Source: Toxoplasma gondii ME49 (lineage: Eukaryota > Apicomplexa > Conoidasida > Eucoccidiorida > Sarcocystidae). Taken from it: a stretch of DNA of 64,000 nt. The stretch spans positions 5,021,900 through 5,085,899 of the forward strand of contig NC_031476.1 in NCBI RefSeq assembly GCF_000006565.2, read 5' to 3'. The notes beneath the pieces are model-generated. The model ran no database searches and was not told the origin of the DNA. It saw only the letters and a list, made by a program, of their open reading frames with translations. The position numbers and the translations under genes are program-made. The number at the start of each line of letters is the position of its first letter. Within the stretch, counting starts at the first letter, position 1. Of the stretch, positions 23,701 through 36,042 are shown one piece after another.

Positions 23701-26700
23701 ACGCACGACACTCGCCAGCTGGGCGACGTCGAGCAGGTGGCGGTGCGCGTGTCTGCGTTGGCCCTCCTGGACGCGGCGCAAAAACACCCTGTCTCCTTTA
23801 CGGGCGCGGGTTTGGAGCCCAAGGCTCCAAGAGCAGGAGACAGCACCCCGGCGACGCGCGGGAGACAGACGCGGCGCGGCGCGTCTCAAAAACGGCGACA
23901 GAAAGGCAAGGCTGAGAAAGAGAGACTCCGTTCGAACGCGGAGGCTCTTGGTGGCATGGCAGACGCAGAAGAAGGACGACAACGAACTTCTTTGACTGGG
24001 GGAGGGCCTGCTCCTCCCCGCAATCTCCCAAACGCACTATGGGAGGCCATCTGCGCCATAGAGTGGAAAACAGCGGACGAGATGAGACGCGGCTTCGGTC
24101 TGTCAAAGGGTGTGCGCCTCCCGAGGCCTCGGGGCCAAGAGGCCCGCGGCGCCGACTCGGAGACCGTCGAGAGGCGCGTGGAGGGCGCCACAGGCCTCGG
24201 GGGCCTTGGGAGCGACCCCCCGCCGGAGACACTGAGCCGGAGCGGACTGCGCCTCGCCTGTGAGGTTCCGCCTACAAACGGAGCGGACGCCGAGCACGAG
24301 GAGGACGAGTCAGCCTGTTTCGACGACGGACAGGCGGCGCGCGTGTGGGACAAGGAGGTCGTGAGCTTGTTTTTCAAGGACCTTCGAGTTCTCTTCATGA
24401 TCGCAGTGCAGTCCTCCCTGCCGCGGAGATACAGCATTGGCATCAAGTGCGTCTTTCTGTACTTTGCGGGGGGAGTAAAAACGATGCACTCGACTGTCGG
24501 GCGCTTGGGGGCTCTCAGTTAAGAAGGAAACCCACGGATACTCTAGGCACGAGATGGGGGATAAGCGAGTCTCCATACCGCGTAGAGCAGTGCGTTCGTA
24601 GGCTTGATTCCAGGCGCCGAAGAATGCGCGACTAAAACGAAAAGAGAAGAAGGAAAACAGACAGCTGCGAAACGCAGAACATGGCAGTGCACAAACAGGT
24701 GAAAAGAGGAAAACCTGAAAACAGCGAGAATGGGGAAAACGCAGAAAATGAAAAACTACGAGAGTAAGGTAAATTTCTGTAGGATTGCTATCGCCTCCAA
24801 GTGTTCTGTCCCTCGTCCTTCCTTCTTTTTTCGTGTCTCTGCGCTTCGTCCTTCTGTTCAAGTCTTCTAAAATGCTGCACTTTTCCTGTTTCTCGACTGC
24901 CTCTCGTTTCTTGTGTGTTTCATGCCTTGGGTTTCGTACCTACGTCTCTTATCGAGAAGCCTCTTCAGGCCTTGATATCCTCATCTTCCTCACCTTGCCC
25001 TGTTCCTCGTTTCTCCCTCGTCTCGGTTCGTCCGGCATCTTGTTCTGCTTCTCGGCGAATCCTCTCTTTATTTGAATCAGCCGTTCCTTCTCGCACAAGG
25101 TCTTCTACCGACCCACGGCGCTCAAAGTCCTTCCGGAGCTTTGAATCCTTAACCGTGTCTCTTCTGCGCTAGAAAGCACAAGCATGGATCCGAAGCCGCT
25201 TCCCTTTCATTTCTTCTTCAGATCATTCGTTCCTCACCACATCTTGTTGCTTCCTTGTCTTTCTCTGTTCAGACGCGGGGCTCTGACGGCGCTGTCGAGC
25301 TGTCTGCAGGAGCAGCCTGAAGCGCTGCAGGCCTCGGACCTTCAGCAGGCCCTCTGGGAGTCTCTGAGAGATCCTGCGCCAGCCGTGCGAGACCGGGCTC
25401 TCGTCGTCATCGAAAAGATTCTTTTTTCTTCCTTTTCGCGTCGCGTCTTCCCGCCGCCTTCGTGGGCGGACTCGGCTGCCGCAGGGACAGCTTCAAAGTC
25501 ACCAGATCAGAAGCGAGTGGACGGAGACACAGGGCGATCGAGCGTGGAGCTCTTTGCCGCATTTCTGGCCTCGTCGCTCGTTCACGACCCCTCTGCGGCA
25601 GTTCGCCTCCAGGCTGTCCGCATGCTCCGAAACTACTACTTAAATGCGCCGCATCTGCATGCAGGCCTTTTGTACGAACCTCGGGGAGCTCGGGCTTCAT
25701 CCGCGTCTTGTTCATTTCCTTCCGCGTCGCTCTCTCCTCAGCGCTTACAGATGACTCGCGACGCGTTTCTCTCCTTGGCGCGCCGGCTGCATGCACCCGG
25801 ACTGGAGAGTCGACACCTTCGCGCATCGATCGCCGACTTGTTTGCAGAGTTTTTCTTTCTCCTCCCCTTCTCAGCCGCTCTCCAGGAGTCTTGCTCACTT
25901 CTTTCCCCGTCGACCGAAAAACTCCAGTCCTGTTCTGCCTCCTCTGCTTCCTCTTCTCTGTCTTCTTCCTCAGCGTCACCGTCGTCAGATTCGTCTTTTC
26001 TTGCGTCTCCCCCTTTCGCCGCTCGCGCATCTGGCGAGCCTCCGGCGGCTCTCATCTGGCTGCTCTCTCATGTGGCGGCGTCGGTTCGGGGTCGTCACTG
26101 GCCCTGCGACGAGCAGAAAGGCGACGCCTCGCAGAGCCTCTCTCTCCAGGTTGGCGACGCATGCATGCAGCACAACGACACTCTCTTCTCCGGCAGCCAA
26201 GTCCCCTTCGTGCAGCGGCTTCTCGCCCTCGTGGTCGACCGTCTCAGCCACGGCGCGACCGTTGCCCTCGCCTTGGGCTCCAGCGACGCCGCGACCCCGC
26301 CGCGCTTGAAGGGACAGAGACACGCTGGAGACGCGTCCCCTGTCCCAGCCTCGCCCCTCGCTTCGCTCTGTCCGTCTTCACATCGGGGAGTCCGGAGCGC
26401 CTCGCTGTCTCGGCCTCGCCTCAGCTCGAGTGGGCAGAAGGTGCGACGCGGCCGTGGAGTCCAGAGAGACAACGAGCAGGTCGAGTCGCTGTTTCGCGGC
26501 CCTTCGTCTGCCTCGTCTCGCTTCGCCTCGCAGGCGAGTCACTGGACGAAGCGAATCGTTCACCTTTGGCTCGAGGGAATTCTCCGTCTCTTCCTGCGTT
26601 GCCCGCTGCGCTGTCCCCCGGAACAGGAGCCGGTGTCGAGCTCGGGCCCTCCACACGCAGCTGCGGCTCTCCGCCTCTTGGAATTGGCTGGAGACTTTCT

Positions 26701-29700
26701 TGGAACCGAGGATCCCTTCGGCGCTTGCGAGCTTCTCGTCAGGTCCGGTCTGCCTCTGCTGCTTCCGCTCTTCAAAGCCGCACCGCCGCTGCCGCCCCAC
26801 ACCACGGCCATCCTAGGAAAGAGCCTCGGCTTCGTCGCGACGCTTTGCCAAGTCGTCGGAGCCCGCGAGCGAGCAGAGAGACAGCAGTGCCGGGGATTTG
26901 TAGACGCGGGAGAGGGAGAGGAGGTGGACGTGGACGAGAAGAAGAGGGAGGAAGGAGAGGGGACGAAGAAGCCCAGCGGCCGAGAGGGATGGGAGACAAG
27001 AGCGTTCGCTGCCGGCCTGGAAGGCTGCTCGCTTCTCTTCAACTGTCTCAGACGCGAACTCGATGCCGGGCCTCTGGAGGAGATCCACAGACTGGTCGAA
27101 GTCGAGCCCCTCGTCGTGAAGGATGGCGTCCGGTGTCTGTACACCGCAGCGACGTGTGTGACGGGCGACCTGGAGAACCACGTGGGGAGGCTCCTTGCAT
27201 GCAGTTTGGCGCCGCTGTACGACGCGCGCGCGAAGCTCGAGGCCCTCGCTGAGCAGAGCGTCAGCGGGGGGCTTTCTACAGGCCTGAACATGGGGGACGC
27301 TCTGGGGGCGAGGCGAGCGAAAACGGAGGAGACCTGCGACGATGGAAAAGAAAGGGAGGAAGAAGGGGATGCAGGAAAGGACGAAGGAGGCTGGGAGAGG
27401 GAGACGCGAGCGGGGACGAAACGCGAGAACGACGAGAAGACAAGAGGCGAGGAAAGCGTCACTGGAGATGCAGAGACGATGCCAAACGTTTCGACACACT
27501 TGCCTTCATCTTCGCTCTCTGTCGAGAGGGAAAGAGGCGACCAGAATCAAATTCTCGCCGAAGGACTCCACAACGTCCAGTACGCCTCCTGGGTGGCTGC
27601 GCGCCTCTTCTGCGAGCTTGACTTCGACCGCGACTTCTTCAACGACCTTCCCGAGTTCTCCGACGAAGAAGACAAGACCGAAGAAGAACAGGAGGCTGAC
27701 GAGACAGGAAAGCTGGAAAGAAGCTTCGAGAACGTGGGGAAGAGGCAGAAAGATTTTCGAGGAGTCTGCCGCCCAGAACAAGAAGACCAAGAGACCTCAA
27801 AGAAGCCGACTCCAGTTCGCGACCTCCCACAGGCCGAAGTAGAAAATACGCCCCGACCTTCACATCAGGACCCCTCATGTCGTAGATCGCTGCAAACGTC
27901 TCACAACTGTCTTCGGCCGCCTTCTGGTCAAATCCGTCTGCGTCTTCTGCGTCGCCTCATTCGCACTCTGACGCCTCACCTTCCGCGCCGCTCCTCGCCT
28001 GTGTGCCGTGTCTCCGGTGACCCTCTCTCGAGTGTTTGCATTTTCACCGCCGCCTCCCCGTCTGCTGGAATGTCTCCTCGCCTGCATGCGAGATCGCTGC
28101 CGCCGCCGAGAGGGTGGAGAGAGGCGGAAGCTGCGGACGACGAAGAGGGAGAAGAACGCGACGGAGAGAACGGAGTTCCTGGAGGTCTTCGCGAGAAGTC
28201 CTGCGGACATCAGACAGGCTGGCAGAGCTTCTGGGACCTGCCGTCGGAGTTCTTCCGACTTCTCGTCGACCTTCTGTTTCTCTTCGAAGTCCTCAGACTT
28301 CCCAGCTCCGTCGTCTGGCGCTCGTTCGCCCACTTCCTCGGCCGCCACCCGGCGTTCGTCTGCCACCGCAGTGTACATACACTCCTGGCGGCTGTGCTGG
28401 CGCGCGGCGCGTCTGGCCTCCGGATGAGTTTTCGCAGGAAACGCGGTCTCCGTCCGTTGCCTCTGAAGGCGCCACCCTGTCCATGTTCGGCAGCGGTCCC
28501 TTCACGTCACTCTGCATGCAACGCCGGCCACCGCGGAGGTTCAGAGTCGGCAGCGGCTCTTGCACAGGAAGCCTTTGAAGAAGAATTTGGCAGCCTCTGG
28601 AGCGTTTCTGGAGGACACACAGACCCCCTGCCTCGAGTCAAGGAAGAAGGCCGAGACGCAGACGATAAAGAAGGTGGAGAGCGAAGAGACGGAGGACCTG
28701 ACAGAGTCAAACAGGACGAAGAGGGAGGCTGGGAAGCCGATTCGGAACTGGTGGAGACTCGAGATTCTCCGGAGCTTCAAGCGGCACTCCAGGGTTTGGG
28801 ATCCTTGCTTTTGGCATTTGAGGCGCATGCAGTTTCGACGAAAAAGCATGCGGAATCTCGAGCGTCGCGACAGGCGGTGGCCAACACCTCCACATCTTCC
28901 TCTTCGCAGTTGGTGACCCCCACAAGGCCTCGAGTACCCAGGGCTTCCGCCTTCGCCGCTTCTTCTCGTCCCTCGTCGGTGCGAACGGCGCATGCAACCA
29001 GCCGGCCGCACCCCTCGGGTGTACGTACAGCCGAGGCGACTCCGCCACGTCCGCAGAGAGGGGCGACGCGCGTGGATGTCTCCGAGCTGTCTCGGCCTCG
29101 TTCGTCTTCGCTCCGAGAGACAGACGCCAGGTCGGTCTTTGCTGCGTCTACCGAACTGGACAGGAAAGAAAACCAGAGTCTGTCTCGACGTGGAGAGGCC
29201 CAAGAGATTGACGCGTCTGTGGTGAGAGGCGCTCTGTCTCCGGTGACGGGGACGACGTCTGATGAAGCCCGAGCAGGGGCGATATCTGCATGCGAGGCTG
29301 CCCAGTCCCTGACCATCCACCTGCCGGCTCTCCTGGAGATTCTCCTCCCTTCTCAAATGCTTCTCGACGCTAGGCCACTGTCCGGCGAGGCGAATTGCGT
29401 GCACTGGCAAACGCCACCGTTTGCGGTGTCTCCGCAGATAGTCGACCCAAGCGGGCTCAGCGAACGGAGTGCGAGGCTCTGTCTCCAAGTACTGCGAGTT
29501 TTTCAAAGGTACCGTCCCAGAGAGAGTAGAAGATCGAAATGGATGAGTCATGAAGAGACGCAAACGACAGACGAACCGAGGCATAGACGGAGCAGAAATC
29601 GGAGGCGACCACGGAGCGGCAGGAAACGAAGCGGGAGGCGAACCCAGGGGAAGGCAAAAAAGGACTGGAAAAGGAAAACAAAAGAATGAAGAGGAAGGAG

Positions 29701-31148
29701 CACAGGATGAAACACACACAAAAAAAGAGAAGGAAAGAGAAGAAGAGGAAAAGAAGAAGCAAGCGAAGCAAAGCGCCGGCACACAGACCAAAAAACAAAG
29801 CAAAAATGGCGCGGCTGCCCCCAAGCTCTCCACGCCCCTGGGTTCGTTTTCCTCCGTCCTCACGTATGCTTCACTCCCCTTCTGTTTCTCCTGCATGACC
29901 TGCCCTCTTGTGTTTCTCCCCACGCGTTTGTCTCCTTTCCTTCTCTCTCCCAAGAATCTTCTTCTCCTTTCCTTTCTGTGTTCTCCCCACGGTCTGCTCC
30001 GTTTCCATTCTTCTGTCTCCTTTCCAGACAAGGCTTGGTGCACTCAGGCGACCTCTTCGCCCACGCCTTTGCTTGTCTCTGTGCTGCGTCGGGAGCTGTG
30101 AGGCAAGCAGCGGGAGACCTGCTTCTACATGCGTTGTCTTCGGCTCTTCCGGTTTCTTCACATCGCTCCTCTCTCTCTTCTTCTCGCCGGGAAGGCTCTG
30201 GAAGGGCCGCGCAAAGCTCAGGGTCACTTCTCGCCTCGGGGCTTCATGAGGCGCTCTTCCTCGCTGTCAAATTCACCCTTACCTACCAGACGGCCTGCGC
30301 AGAGGAGACGAAGACGGCAGACCGACAGGAAGAAGGAGGCAAGGAGGGACAGCAGGAACCGGAAAGAGGAGACGAACAAGGAGTGAGAGAGTCGAGAACG
30401 AAGTCCGAAGAGCCAGACGCTCGATTAACTTCTGTCGCGCCTGAGCCATTCTCGCTGCTGCCCTCGTGGACGACGCCTGCACCGTTCGCCGGACTGTGTC
30501 GCCACCTGAGTCGAGATTCGCGAGTGAGTCAGGGACTTGACAAACCGGAAAAAACGCTGATCCCTTTAGAGTTCTTCTGGAAAGCACGACAGTGTCTCCG
30601 CCCTACACTTGCGAGTGTCTTTTGCATGCAGTGGACAGAGTGGTGGAGAGTGAAGCGCCAGCTGGAAGCATCGCTGCGCGGTCTGGTGTTGGAGGCTGGA
30701 ACGCGGCCAGTGAGGCCAGAGAGACAAATCGCTTTGGTGGAATGGGCGGAGTTGACAGGCGAAATGCGTTTCTCTGCTACCTGTCTGTCTCTCGTCGCTG
30801 CGTCTCGTGGTCGGGGGCGAACGTTGTTCTCAGAAGTCCGCGATACCAGCGAGTCTCGCGGTGGAGCTGTCTCGAGGAGTCTGTGGTTCCCTCGTGTGCT
30901 CTGCGTGTCTGATTGGTTTTGCGTCTTTTCCTTGTCACACAGTCAGATTCGCGTTGCCTTCTCTCTGGACTGACGAGAGGCCTCGGGCGGTGTCCATCGA
31001 CATGCATCTGTTAAGGCAGACACAGATTTCCTTGGCCGGTCTATTGCATACATACGTTGCTACAGACATGCGTATATGCGTAGACCTGCACGTAGACGTT
31101 TTCCTATATAGACATGTACAGACATATATACATATCAACGGGAATACG

Positions 31149-31179
<31 letters not shown>

Positions 31180-33690
31180 TTATATACGTATATCTGTATA
31201 GATACGCATGCCAGACCAGTTTGTTGGTTTCCGTGTTCCCTTCAGAGGATAGTGTTTCGTTGCTTTTTTTTCCAGGCTGTGAAAGAGGAACTATTGTGGT
31301 CCGTGGCAGGGCAGCTGGATCGTCTGGCGGAGCCGACTCGTCTCGCTCTTCTCTTGACGCTTCTTCCTTCCAGTACTTTCTCAATCGCTTCTTCTTCCTC
31401 TTCTTCATTGTTTTCCTCTGGTGGGCCTGCACCTCTCTTTCCACGTTCATCGACACTCGACGAGAGAAGCGAGCATGAGGGAAGCGCGGAACGTTGTTTC
31501 TTGGCCTGCTTGCACCTCGCCTCGCCTTCTGCTCTGTCGACGACGCTCTCCAGATGGCTCGTCCATCCTGCCCTGCACTGGCTCGCCTCTCTCCTTCCCC
31601 GCGCTCAGGAGCACCGCGACGCCGGACTGTTGCCTGCTTGTGCGTCGGGTGTCTCCGCAAGTCCCGACACGGTGTCCAGCGCGTCGACGCTCCCGGCGGC
31701 GCCTCCGCCTCTCGCGTTCCCCCTCAATCTCCTCTGTCTGCCCGTCCTCGTTCTGCTGTACATACAGCAGACCGTTTCGCTGCTTTTGTCCATGCCGCTG
31801 GCGAGCGAAGGCGACGCGCTGCTTCTCGTGTGTCGCCTGGCGGACCTCGTGAATACGCGCATACAGCGCATCCAGGAAGTTTTTTCAGAAGAGCCGTTTT
31901 TCTCTTCTTCTCGCCGAAGAGAGTCGAACGACGAAGAGGCGAACGCGTCTGTGGGAGAAGGTCAGAGAGACGGAGACGAACTCCGGGGCGCCGGCGGACA
32001 GGCGACGACGCCAGCGGCAAAGCGCGGCTTCTCGCCGTCCACGCCTTCCCAGTGTCCCCAAGACATCTTTGAAGAAGGCGAGGAAGAAGAGGAGAGTTTT
32101 GAGGCAAGCGTCGTTCTGCTTTGTCAAGTTCTCTGCGTTGCATTCGCCGTCCTCTGTCGGCGAGCGTTGATGAGAGTCACGCACCTCGACGAAGCAAAGT
32201 GTCGCCTGTTCCGCGCCGCGCAGGCTCGCAACGGGCCGAGAGGGAGAACCGCTGGGGCGCCGGAGTCGCTGCGACGTCGCCCCAGCCACGACGGCGCCTC
32301 GGCCTCAGAGCGAACGGAGACAGAAGACGAAGAGGAAACGGAGGAGGAGATCAAAGAACGACGAATGAAACCTCGCAAAAACGCCAAGAGAGGGAGAGCG
32401 AAGAAACCGGCACGCGGCGGCCGACCGTTCGACCAGGCGATGAAGAGAAGGAAGACTGAGAAGCGACGGTGGAGTCAGGCGACGTCCGAAGACGACTCGT
32501 CTCTCTCTGACTCAGACTCATGTACACGCGACCCCCCGCGGAGAAGAAGCCGCAAGAGGGTGCCTCGACAAGGAGGCGCTTCGAAGGACTCAGACGCTGC
32601 GTCGTCCGCCGACTTCTCGGACTCCTCTGAAGAGCCAGCGACCGTCGCGGACAGGGCAGACGCGGTTCGCGGGAGGCGCGCGCTTTCGCCAGCTGCTCGA
32701 GTGGACAGAAGAGCCGCAAGACAGACGGACAGAGGCGTCAGTGCCGACAAACAACGACTGGCGGCTCTGCGACGACTCGGCGAGGCTGCGTTGCCGCCAG
32801 AAACGCAAGGAGTCGCAGGCTTCTCCTCGCGGGAGAGCGAGGCGCTCGTTGCTCGCGTTGGCCGCGCCTGGCGCATGCGGCTGGAGCGACTGGGGGGCCT
32901 GCCTGCCGGAGAAACGGACGCGCATGCAGCGGCGAGGAGACACCAGCGTGGCGAGTCTCTCGCAGAGTTGCTTCAGGAATTTGTCAGAGAAGTCGACGGT
33001 CGACGCGACGCGCGGCTGGACGACGAGCGGACCGCGAAGACGACGCAGAAAAAAGACGGTCGAAAACACAGAAAGAGAAAGAGAGACGCCTCCGAAGAAG
33101 ACGCAGAAGAGGAAGAGGAAGAAGATGAGAGTGAGGAGGAAGAAGAAAATGAGCAGGAAGAAGATGAGAGTGAGGAGGAAGAAGAAGAAAATGAAGAGGA
33201 AGAAGAATGGAATCAGGGTCGTGGTCGAGTGTATGTGAAAAGCAGCAGCACACCGCATGCAGTGCCTGAGGGAAGGACCATCGAAGGAAGGATAAACGTT
33301 TGTTCTCGTGTGAGTCGACAACGGAAAACGTCCTTGCCTGCGTCTCGCCGAGACGCGGGAGAAGTGGATCTTCCAGGGGCGAACGGGCGGACTTCCGTGA
33401 AAAGTTCAAAGAAGCCGGGGAAAGTGGAAGGAAGGCATTACGCGAAAAAAGGAAAACACAGAAATCGGGTGCCTTCGTCAGCGTCGCTGGCCGAGGAGCA
33501 AGCCGTAGGCCGGCGTCCAAGGAGCGGCGAAACTGAGCCTTCACGGACAGGGACCGAAAAGAGAAAAACAGTGAAGGAGATGAAAATCAAACAACATGCC
33601 AGTGGGAGCGGAACGAAAGGAGAGGCCAAACGCACCGAAAAACGAGGGAAGAAAACACACACGGCAAAGGCCAAGGTAAAATCAAGATGA
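16934..33690 (+). CDS. SCC2: SCC2/NIPBL-type cohesin loader with PHD finger (7 exons, about 4335 aa)
   Basis: Nuclear HEAT-repeat protein that loads cohesin on chromatin. Model: 16934-19367, 19645-20144, 20931-21779, 22369-24446, 25273-29508, 30028-30523, 31276-33690; all junctions use GT-AG and all phases close (13008 nt). Family signs lie in exons 4-7: the HEAT segment [19 protein letters not shown] with [20 protein letters not shown] (about residue 1954 on), then [38 protein letters not shown] rebuilt exactly at the exon 5/6 join, and [15 protein letters not shown] in exon 7. A C4HC3 PHD finger at about residues 1444-1542 precedes the HEAT region, as in plant SCC2. The N-terminal 800 residues are Glu/Ser-rich. 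The tail has Glu-rich tracts and Lys/Arg clusters. At roughly twice the length of yeast or animal orthologues, the excess is disordered insert. Start: first in-frame ATG after a pyrimidine-rich leader. Exon 1 membership rests on phase only. Confidence 0.85.
20583..20712. repeat. (AT)n microsatellites in SCC2 intron 2
   Basis: Three AT dinucleotide runs at about 20583-20601, 20650-20681 and 20688-20712, in the intron between SCC2 exons 2 and 3. Confidence 0.93.
22915..23211 (+). other. PHD finger (C4HC3) encoded in SCC2 exon 4
   Basis: The zinc ligands read in order CCVC, CEDC, HAAC and CEGC, with the hallmark Trp two residues before the last pair (PWMCEGC). Spacing is C-x2-C, an insert of more than 30 residues, C-x2-C, H-x2-C, a Ser-rich insert, C-x2-C. 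The order and Trp fit a PHD finger rather than a RING. PHD fingers typically read histone H3 tails; that role here is inference. Confidence 0.8.
31149..31175. repeat. (AT)n microsatellite in SCC2 intron 6
   Basis: AT dinucleotide run of about 27 bp between exons 6 and 7. Confidence 0.93.
33100..33213 (+). repeat. Acidic coding repeat in the SCC2 tail
   Basis: A 39-bp, 13-residue unit beginning EDESEEEEE occurs at 33121 and again, slightly extended, at 33160. It lies inside a run of mostly Glu codons near the C-terminus. Purine-only repeat DNA of this sort is prone to length change. Confidence 0.85.
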
Positions 33691-35604
33691 CAAGCGAGGC
33701 CAGGAACGTAAAAGTATCACAGATACAAGTGAACAAGAGAACAGAAAAAGGTCAGCCGCTGGGAACATTTGCAAGAAAAAATCACACACACGAAATTCCA
33801 AATGTTTAGATGTACATAAGCATGTATATAAATATTTATATATGCATATACATACATAAATAAACATATATATATGCATATATTTATATATTTATTTGTA
33901 TATTTTTTCAGAGTGCGCGAGAGTTACAGGTGTGCATGTGAGACCTTTTTGAGCGACACAGACAGAGGGGAACCAGGGAACGAAGCGGAAAGAACGAAGC
34001 GCTGGGGGATGGGTATGAAAGGCAAAGGGAGGAGCTTTGGGGAGGCGTGGAAAATGCAGCACGTCTCACGAAAGCCATCCTTTCTGGTCCACTGGTTTTT
34101 CAAGACCTCGTTTGCAACTTTTAAATCAAAGTTCCGTCTTTTGACCGATCGCTTGTCTTCGCGACCCGGCTTCTCTGCAGTGAATGCCCGACTTCTCTCG
34201 CCTGAGATCTGCGACGCACGTGGTTTGCGACTTCTGATGTTTTTGCTCGGTTCAAACGCTCACCCAGTGTCGAACGGTGCGTTGCAAAGAAACATACACT
34301 CATATGACTCCTCATACAAATACATACATTTGCATTTACACACAAACGCACAGAAATATTTAGATATATATATGTATATATATGTATATCTGGGCATTTG
34401 TAGATGTACATTTTTCTGCGTTGTCCGTGCGTTTGAATATGCATTTGTAGCAGAGAGGTATTTTTTTGCGTGATTGTTCTCTGGTGGCAAGTGGGGAGTG
34501 TGACTGGCGTTCGGTGTGCGTGTCTTGAAGAGACTTTCTAATGTGGAAAACGCGGGGAACATTTGCTGCGACGAATCGTTGCCGGGCCGTCTGAGGGTGC
34601 AGGGGGATCCCTCCGCGACACTGCATGCAACGCATTTCCCTCGCCTCTTCGAGAACTTCCTCCTCCTCAGTTGCCGGTGTTTCTATGTCGCAATTCACTC
34701 GACATTCACACACTCTTTCGCTCTGGCTCGCGGAGTGGAACGCGACTGCTGGAACCCAGAGAACCGGGCAACCGAGTAGCCAGTCCAGGAAGCATTTTGA
34801 ACCTCTGTGCCTAGCTCCTCGAAAAACCGAGGTGGAAGACGCTCTTCATGCGCCTCCGTGGGGAGTCAGCTGATTCGCTTTTTACAACGGCCTGCCCACA
34901 CGCGTTTTCGATCCCCGACTGTTTGCTCCGTTTGCGGAGTCACAGCCTGGCCGTTGTGCCTCTCTCCTGAGGAGAGTTGGCCGCCAGATCTGAAGAAACA
35001 TGGGAGACCTGATTTTGACAGTCGAGTTTTTCTGGAGCCGACGGCTTCACTAGCAGAAGAGACCGCAGACCTTTTTTCAAACGACGCCGAATCTCTTTTG
35101 TCCGAGACACTGTCTCTGAAGGCCCTCAGGCTGCTTTAGTCTCTTTGCGCACACACATTTCCGTCCCCAACTCACCGACGCACTCGTCGAGAATTCCCTC
35201 TATTGCGAGACAGAAAGAGCGCGTTTCAGTCCAGCACGCGAAGTCCAAGTTGTCGACCGCATACACTCCAGACGCGTCTCTCTCTAAAACTACACCAGTC
35301 TTCTGCGGTACCTCATCCGTCACATTCGCCGTTGCTAAATTACCCTGAGAGCTTTCTCTCTTCTTCACCCTCGCACAAAACTCTCCCGCAGAAGGCGCCG
35401 GGACCTCACGAAAGTGACTCCATCCTTGTCGCTTTCAAAAAAGAGGTGCTCTCCTTGTTCTCCCGCTCCAGCAGGCACTCGCCCTGCTCTCGATCTTTCA
35501 GAAACGGATGCGCTCTCCTTCGTCCTCCCACAGAGAGCGAGACCATCCTCGTTCGCTCCGGGAAGCTTCCGCGAAACGCGCACTGAACTCGCTGACAATT
35601 TCGA
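33691..35604. other. Intergenic region between converging SCC2 and WBP11 genes
   Basis: Holds the 3' flanks of two convergent genes. An A/T-rich stretch of TATA/CATA words lies at about 33815-33910, with another at about 34355-34400. ORFs in it (such as 33874-34473 plus) run through the microsatellite DNA and are not credible. If the 28-nt cryptic WBP11 exon is used, coding would extend to 35498 inside this region. Confidence 0.6.
33815..33910. repeat. Degenerate (AT)n / TAAA-rich tract
   Basis: About 95 bp composed almost only of A and T with occasional C or G, 3' of SCC2. Confidence 0.85.
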
Positions 35605-36008
35605 TCACGCTTCGCCGACTTCTCGCAGAAAGTCGTTGAAGAGCTGAAAAGAGATGGGAGGACGGAAACAGCGATTCCAGAGAAACCTCAAGAGACAACG
35701 GAGGCAAAAAGACCGACAGAGTCGACGGCCCTCGAGACAGACACACTTGAATTCTCATCGCCACAAAGTTCGTTTCAAAGACAAAGCTTGCCCATCCAGT
35801 CTTCACAGACAAACATCTACGCTGCACTAAGTCCCGGTGTGGGCAAGCTCTTGAAAGCAACTGAAAGGGAGAGAGAACGAGTATCCCTGCACTATAAACC
35901 AATACATATTCACATATAATATATAATATATATAACGGTGCAGGTGTATTTATAGAGAAAGGCGGAGATTTACTTCTGTCACTGCAATTGCATGAAAGAG
36001 GCATCCGT

Positions 36009-36042
<34 letters not shown>

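Noticed and set aside
26560..27462. 300-codon minus-strand ORF.
   Set aside because: Lies antisense to SCC2 exon 5; Ser/Pro/Arg-rich shadow of a GC-rich coding exon.
28541..30043. 500-codon minus-strand ORF.
   Set aside because: Antisense to SCC2 exon 5 and the following intron; low-complexity Phe/Ser/Cys and Arg runs and no domain, while the plus strand has phase-closing exons here.
33874..34473. 199-codon plus-strand ORF after SCC2.
   Set aside because: Runs through (AT)n DNA, giving Tyr/Ile strings, with no domain.
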